Assembly: GCA_021234535.1 (NCBI GenBank)
Contig: CM037830.1
Span: 14,873,116 to 14,937,115 of the forward strand
From: Stichopus chloronotus
Taxonomy: Eukaryota; Echinodermata; Holothuroidea; Aspidochirotida; Stichopodidae
DNA length: 64,000 nt
Direction of reading: 5' to 3'
Shown: piece by piece, positions 60,401-64,000 of the stretch
Layout: every line of letters starts with the position of its first letter
Position numbering within the stretch: the first letter of the stretch is position 1
The notes under the pieces: generated by a model
Seen by the model: the letters and a program-made list of their open reading frames with translations, nothing else
Told to the model about the DNA's origin: nothing
Database searches by the model: none
Translations under genes and position numbers: made by a program

Positions 60401-62573
60401 CTTGAAATCAAATAGACTGATTAGGAATGGTTATGAATACTCAGTATTATTCAGTATTATTTTGTAGTGGCTATGACATATTCCGCTGAATTTCACTTTC
60501 ACTTTCACTAATAAATTTTCACCTCATATTCTAATAATGCTTTGCATAATTGATACATTTTTTTTTTATTTTTGCTTCAGTATTTTTGACTGGCAGTCAC
60601 TTTCCAGTCATATTCTTTCAAAATAACAGTCGTTATGGCTCACTTGAAGGTAGTCTGGTGATAGACTCCATGAAAAGTATTTCACAAAACTAAAATTACC
60701 CATCTCACAGTAAAGTAATAGTCAAAAGGGTTACATGTCACAGACATTGCTCTGTGCAATGCTGAACCTGACAGTGTGTAATCGCTATTTTTCCAAGTTG
60801 GGTTTATCATGCCGAGATAATTAATTACTAGAGCAGCAAAGCCTGCTGAATCTCAATACTTCTGGCTATTTAATGTCTCTATAAAGAATGTCATGATTAC
60901 ATTAACAGAAACAGTTCAATTCTGATTGAAGAGATTGACAAAGACAATCAGAGAAGTTTGAATCTAGTCGATGTATCTTGTGCTGACAAAATTTTAGACT
61001 TCTGCCACTTATATAGTTCATTTGCATGCCATCCGTTGTCAACAATGCAACCAAGTAAATGTATTCATTTATGTCACTGACACAGTAGTTTCAAGTTTTT
61101 ACTGCTCACCTTCTCTGAAAATGTGCCTTGCTAAACACATGGAATCAAAGCACTGTTCTGAGCGAGTCAATTGTTTAAGCATTACTTGACTTGAATATAA
61201 ATCTTGCTACTGTAAGTGAATGCTATTGAACAGGAATTGCCAAATAAAATTAATGAAATACCTTTGAGCTACAGGTAATTGAAAAGGCTATCACTGCTTA
61301 ATTTAGTGGGTGTTAGCAGTATACGTATTGAAATTAAGGCACACTGGGCATCTGACATTCTTCTTTTGTGCTTCTTCCTTCATGACATTCTTGTCATCAT
61401 TCTTCTTTTGAAGTTGAGAATACACATGAATGAGTTGAAAACCTCAATACCACTCTGTGCTTTACTATTACTGACATCAATCATAGCAAATCAAAGGAGG
61501 AGCTTACACAACTACTGCCCAGGGCCCACCAATCCAAGCAAAGGATCAAAACATCTTTAATTTATGCAAGTACTGTGTGCAATACTATGGAACAGGTTTA
61601 CCTTTTTCAACCAAAAAAGACTTACACATGTTTATTCAAAACCTTAACTAGTTACATTTTTGCTTATATGCATAGAAACATGACAGAGAAGTTTGATACA
61701 CATTGACAATGGATGGAATACCTAATTATTTAAAAGAATATCAGAATGTGCAGCTAGTCCTAACAATGTCTTCATACATGTAATGCATTGAGACAAAAAC
61801 GATACTACCCGTAAGTTTAAAGTTAGGATGAAGGTTTGACATTTTACAATTCACTCCATCTTTGATAAAACCAAAGCTGAGTAGACTGATCAACAAGAAC
61901 TGGTACCACCTCTGATGTAGTTGGTTACTAGTACCACCATCAGTCCTACTGAACTGTACTTCAAATAAAATTTCTAGCAATGCTGCCCTCTATGCTTAGA
62001 ATTGACCTTGCGGTAAGCGCATGACAATGAGGTGGATACAGACAACTTTAAGCATCAGGATCACACAATACTAATGAATCTACAGTGGATCCATCCTGTA
62101 AAACCAATCAGACTACAAACATCAGCATGAAATGTATGCTGTGCACACAACATACAACTCACGGAACCATAAAGACATGCCATGTTGTACGCAAAATGTG
62201 AAAGCAATACACCTATTCATAAATAGCTCATGTTCTTATCAAAGCACTATGATGTTTCAGTGTGACACATCCTGCACTATATAGTGAAAACAAGAAGGAA
62301 GCTAAAGTTATGTTCAAGGCATCATTACTGGCTTTCATCCAATTCTGGATGATTTTATATCCCAGACCTGCACACTAAACAGGTCTGTTAACATTTTGTC
62401 ATGAATTCCTGACACATTAAGATGGACAAAAACACACATGACAGAGGGATGCAACTTATCACTGATTTAAAAGCACAGACAAGTACCTAAATATTATCAC
62501 TTTTTACAGAGTTCTGGTAAATTCCAAGACTCACCTGGTTTGGATGTATAAGAGTGCCCAAACTCACAGGTCT
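42120..62573 (-). CDS. MDM1: MDM1, microtubule-binding centriolar protein (gene span)
   Basis: Eleven confident exons and one candidate first exon join in phase from right to left, giving about 708-716 codons; vertebrate MDM1 is about that length. Three S/T-E-Y repeats occur: SEYQRQFDWK (57837-57968), TEYNTQF (55567-55740) and SEYHSNF (52617-52803). These belong to the repeat class that gives MDM1 microtubule binding. Further matches to the family are GTHFSREHLAQL (49992-50170), PSPVRRKLAWEE (48494-48694), RLPTPRLESGVQKQRHHLDK (46090-46250) and the C-terminal LERAKKRRDDFWGK. By family knowledge MDM1 sits at centrioles and limits centriole duplication. The extreme N-terminus, with the first EYQ-type repeat, was not found and should lie beyond the window. 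The last exon needs a one-base frame change to reach the C-terminal motif. Confidence 0.92.
42758..42930. repeat. Four-copy tandem repeat in an MDM1 intron
   Basis: TTCATAGCAAATGCAGACA or a close variant occurs four times (about 42758, 42813, 42850, 42900), each followed by a TGTGT/TCTTCTC stretch. Unit length varies from about 37 to 55 bases. Confidence 0.7.
43137..43431 (-). CDS. MDM1: MDM1 exon
   Basis: 295 bases, acceptor GACATTTCAG, donor GATG/GTAGGT, phase 0 in and 1 out. A proline/serine/lysine-rich, probably disordered segment containing DPDPLSPPHKHPAATFQRHS. It joins the last exon in frame. Confidence 0.8.
43950..44190. repeat. ~90-bp tandem repeat, about 2.7 copies
   Basis: GGGTACCAAAGATAGTGATA recurs at about 43951, 44046 and 44135, each followed by ACATATCAGGTnCAGTACAT and a GATGATGATAATGC word. 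Copies are close in sequence, so the duplication is fairly recent. It lies in an MDM1 intron. Confidence 0.8.
44339..44508 (-). CDS. MDM1: MDM1 exon
   Basis: 170 bases, acceptor GTCTCTTTCAG, donor GTGAGA, phase 1 in and 0 out. An acidic, serine-rich segment: FEYDSDEDDDNYNHSSLSSK, then TVPKTPPRDPSKR. Confidence 0.82.
45546..45686 (-). CDS. MDM1: MDM1 exon
   Basis: 141 bases, acceptor TTATCAG, donor CAAG/GTGAGT, phase 1 in and out. Read in phase it gives GAILTSPPRRKDVHPRPRTA. With the previous exon this makes TTPASGGAILTSP, matching a conserved vertebrate MDM1 block. A second open frame here is a shadow. Confidence 0.85.
46090..46250 (-). CDS. MDM1: MDM1 exon
   Basis: 161 bases, acceptor TCTTCATACAG, donor TCAG/GTGGGC, phase 2 in and 1 out. 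It contains YGSIPTPDGYRGSISD and RLPTPRLESGVQKQRHHLDK, a well-conserved family segment. Confidence 0.9.
47791..47803 (-). promoter_or_regulatory. Perfect DR1 nuclear-receptor element
   Basis: TGACCTTTGACCT is the reverse complement of the DR1 consensus AGGTCAAAGGTCA. It is repeat-borne, so binding is possible but function is inferred. Confidence 0.5.
47937..47949 (-). promoter_or_regulatory. Perfect DR1 nuclear-receptor element
   Basis: A second exact TGACCTTTGACCT, 146 bases from the one at 47791. Near-copies with one or two changes are at 47326-47338 and 47646-47658. Confidence 0.5.
48057..48102. repeat. CA-rich microsatellite
   Basis: Interrupted CA dinucleotides with ACAT and CACG variants, directly abutting the DR1-bearing tandem array. 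Confidence 0.9.
48494..48694 (-). CDS. MDM1: MDM1 exon
   Basis: 201 bases, acceptor TTTGCTTCCACAG, donor CAAG/GTATGT, phase 2 in and out. It encodes an acidic segment and the conserved PSPVRRKLAWEEKEAEKD block. Confidence 0.9.
49992..50170 (-). CDS. MDM1: MDM1 exon
   Basis: 179 bases, acceptor TTCATATCCAG, donor GAGAG/GTAAGT, phase 0 in and 2 out. It begins VLELRNRAQEYQRRSRGTHF and continues SREHLAQLFAD, one of the best-conserved parts of the family, followed by a serine/threonine-rich stretch. Confidence 0.93.
50880..51450. mobile_element. TTAA-flanked inverted-repeat element 2 (MITE-like)
   Basis: The left end, CTTAAAGGTCTGGTGACATG, matches the reverse complement of the right end, CTTAAAGGTCAGGGTGACATG, except for a short indel. 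TTAA sits at both outer edges. Inside are an octamer ATGCAAAT (51045-51052) and a full CRE palindrome TGACGTCA (51056-51063), three bases apart. About 570 bp, no transposase. It lies in the MDM1 intron between 50170 and 52617. Confidence 0.75.
51662..52350. repeat. 22-bp minisatellite, about 26 good copies plus degraded end
   Basis: Unit CAGCAAATCACTGACATTAC followed by GA or AA. About 26 units in register to about 52245, then five or so degraded units. The variable site reads ACGA, ACAA or ATGA. It lies in the same MDM1 intron as the TTAA-flanked element 2. Confidence 0.95.
52617..52803 (-). CDS. MDM1: MDM1 exon
   Basis: 187 bases, acceptor CCATTTCCAG, donor AGAA/GTAAGT, phase 2 in and 0 out. 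It starts KWRSEYHSNFKSPSLFSYED, the third S/T-E-Y repeat, and ends SEGDIPSWFAE. Confidence 0.92.
54476..54618 (-). CDS. MDM1: MDM1 exon
   Basis: 143 bases, acceptor ATGTTCTACAG, donor TAAG/GTAAGT, phase 0 in and 2 out. A lysine-rich start (SKKNKKVQLSPDQMKTAGKP), then a segment ending FFPHASV. Both joins are in frame. Confidence 0.85.
55567..55740 (-). CDS. MDM1: MDM1 exon
   Basis: 174 bases, acceptor TTACGCTCACAG, donor AAAG/GTAAGC, phase 0 in and out. It encodes LIHKSNTNLAPFDPSKIPKK and TEYNTQFKAYYPPAP, the second repeat, then a lysine-rich helix. Confidence 0.9.
55948..56905 (+). repeat. Long direct repeat, copy 1
   Basis: Begins ACTAGAGCAGCAAAGCC and ends near ATTGAGATAAAAACC. The whole stretch aligns, with many substitutions and indels, to 60827-61800. 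Shared landmarks include TAGACTTCTGCCACTTA, GGCATCTGACATTCTTCTTT and GGATCAAAACATCT. A 61-codon minus-strand frame at 56395-56580 is open here but broken in the other copy. Confidence 0.85.
57440..57510. repeat. C-rich 18-bp repeat
   Basis: CCCCTCCTAACCACTA occurs about three times in a row. It lies in the MDM1 intron just left of the exon at 57837. Confidence 0.8.
57837..57968 (-). CDS. MDM1: MDM1 exon
   Basis: 132 bases, phase 0 in and out, donor CCAG/GTAAGG. It contains PRYLSEYQRQFDWKLSNKES and ends PLIAADQ, closely matching the second vertebrate repeat. Its acceptor polypyrimidine tract is a C homopolymer (plus-strand G-run at 57976-57986). Confidence 0.92.
58000..62534. other. MDM1 intron, no gene seen
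   Basis: Contains the second long direct repeat (60827-61800), A/T-rich stretches and scattered short frames without splice support. TTAAAGCTGGAATATGAGTTG near 60174 nearly equals a word at 17728; neither has a visible partner end. Confidence 0.6.
60827..61800 (+). repeat. Long direct repeat, copy 2
   Basis: Partner of 55948-56905, same orientation, about 4.9 kb away. The two copies lie in the introns on either side of the MDM1 exon 57837-57968. No terminal inverted repeats or poly-A tail were seen, so the type of element is unknown. Confidence 0.85.
62535..62573 (-). CDS. MDM1: Candidate upstream MDM1 mini-exon
   Basis: 39 bases, acceptor TAAAATCCAG with a TTACTAA branch-like word just before it, donor CCAG/GTGAGT. 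It encodes RPVSLGTLIHPNQ and joins the next exon at phase 0. No family match was recognised, so support is splice sites and phase only. Confidence 0.4.
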
Positions 62574-64000
62574 CTGGATTTTAGTAACAAGTCAAAGATT
62601 TTATAAAACACATGCTTCAATTGTCATGTCTCCTAAACTCCTAAAAGGCATGCAAAGAGTCTAAGTATGAACTTCTTTGTAAAGGAGTGGTGAAAATTTA
62701 CCAAGCAAATACTTTTATGGTTAAAATTTACAAAATGAAGGTATTGAGTTTGAACTTCTTGGGAAAGGAGTGGTGAAAATTTATAAACCGAGGTTCTAAC
62801 AAATTGGAATTTAAGTTATCAAACAGGACTTCATTTCAAAGTTCATGACAGTCATGATTTAAACCTTAAAGGCACAGTCTGAAAATTGAACATGAGTTCT
62901 GAAAAGGTCTGAAAACCCATATGAGAATCAGTCAGTAACAAAATAAATGTTTTACATACAAATATCCTCTTAATAACAAATGCATGAAAGCATTGATTCT
63001 ATCAAGACAGCAATCTGCTCCCTCTGATATCAAGGTTGAAACATCCATCAAGCTTTGATCAAGGTTTTATTGATGATACTGATAACAGGTTTCTACCTCA
63101 CCAGGACGCACACAAGTGAGAAAAAAAAAAAAGAACTGATGCAGATTTTATATTTTGCAATAAAATTGACATTGACTTGAAAATTTGAAATATGACAGAC
63201 AATACAAATTTGCTGTGTCACACATTGGAGCTTACATCATACTGTTCTACAGTAGTTCCTCCAGCAAGTTCTGCCACAAGAGGCAACATACAGGTACTTG
63301 CAGTTATGGTGCGTGTGTTTCTTATAGGGACAACTTACAGGGTGAAAGATCCATCAGGAGATTTCAAATCACGGCCGACAAGACAACGAATACCAAGGCA
63401 TATTCCACTGGTGAAAGATTCATATTTCAGGTATCAAAATCAGACTTGAACTTTAAGCTGTCATCAATTGATTGGCAACTTTGGGTTACAAACAAGCCTT
63501 AAAATGAAATCTTCCAACTTACAGGTACTGTAGATTGACAACTCACACACACAGTATGCAGTAAACATATCACAGTATGAAACTTCTATGAGATTCACCT
63601 TCTCTGATATGGCTCATTTATTAGAGTGGTTGGACCATAGCTACAGACTAGTACAATGGACCACAACAACAAACAATTGGAACCTTTTCTGCTTTCTTTA
63701 AGACCTCAAGTGTATAATTTCTGATGGCATCAACATTAAGGAGCACAACAGGTTAAGCCTTAATTGTCCTTATTCTGATGTTTCCATCAATCAAGAAGGT
63801 TCATCTTTTTCTGTGTGTTGATATCTATTTTAACACACACACAAATGGACTAAAAAATAATGATCAAGATTAAATAAAAGTATGGAGTGTGGGAATTACA
63901 GATACTTTCTTTGTGGTCATCTACCTGTAGTATAAAGTATTCCAAACAGAGGAGAGATTTTATGAGATAAATGCCATGGAAAGCTGGGCATGAAACAACA
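62574..64000. other. Right edge, presumed MDM1 intron or 5' side
   Basis: No convincing exon. Overlapping plus-strand frames at 63185-63502 lack splice support. The missing MDM1 N-terminal exon is probably to the right of the window. Confidence 0.5.

Noticed and set aside
63185..63502. Overlapping 105- and 85-codon plus-strand frames, and an exon-like minus-strand block near 63340-63420
   Set aside because: The plus-strand frames have no splice support. The minus-strand block has a usable donor (GTAAGT) but its phase fits neither 62573 nor 57968.

Overview
This is animal nuclear DNA: AT-rich, intron-rich, gene-sparse and full of short repeats, G/C homopolymers and small DNA-transposon remnants. 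No bacterial, viral or organellar gene was recognised. The genes and repeat style suit an invertebrate deuterostome, perhaps an echinoderm, but the species cannot be fixed from the sequence alone.

Layout. (1) 1-5567: a TCTA/TCTG microsatellite, then non-coding DNA upstream of an ETS gene. (2) 5568-6851 (+): an intron-free coding exon for an ELK-type (ternary complex factor) ETS protein of 427 residues, with an N-terminal ETS domain and a C-terminal block carrying the FQFP ERK-docking motif. (3) 6852-17471: repeat-rich non-coding DNA. (4) 17472-32183 (+): about twelve short GT-AG exons of a gene I do not recognise. It has a hydrophobic N-terminus, acidic middle exons and a very basic C-terminus; exon phases are continuous in three blocks and break at two places. 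Its introns hold two copies of a tRNA-derived SINE, a decayed eight-copy array and a 511-bp hAT-like element with a perfect 8-bp target duplication. (5) 33411-34029: a TTAA-flanked inverted-repeat element. (6) 34100-42119: 8 kb with no supported gene, possibly partly 3' untranslated sequence of the next gene, with two old tandem arrays. (7) 42120 to at least 57968 and probably 62573 (-): MDM1, a microtubule-binding centriole protein. Eleven exons join in phase and give roughly the full family length apart from the extreme N-terminus; the last exon seems to need a one-base frame change to reach the conserved C-terminal motif.

No functional link between the three genes is implied by their order. 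The most interesting non-genic structures are a ~145-bp-phased array of DR1 nuclear-receptor half-site pairs in an MDM1 intron (with a related single copy in the unknown gene), a 22-bp minisatellite showing a CpG-decay pattern, two TTAA-flanked MITE-like elements, and ~970-bp direct repeats that bracket one MDM1 coding exon.
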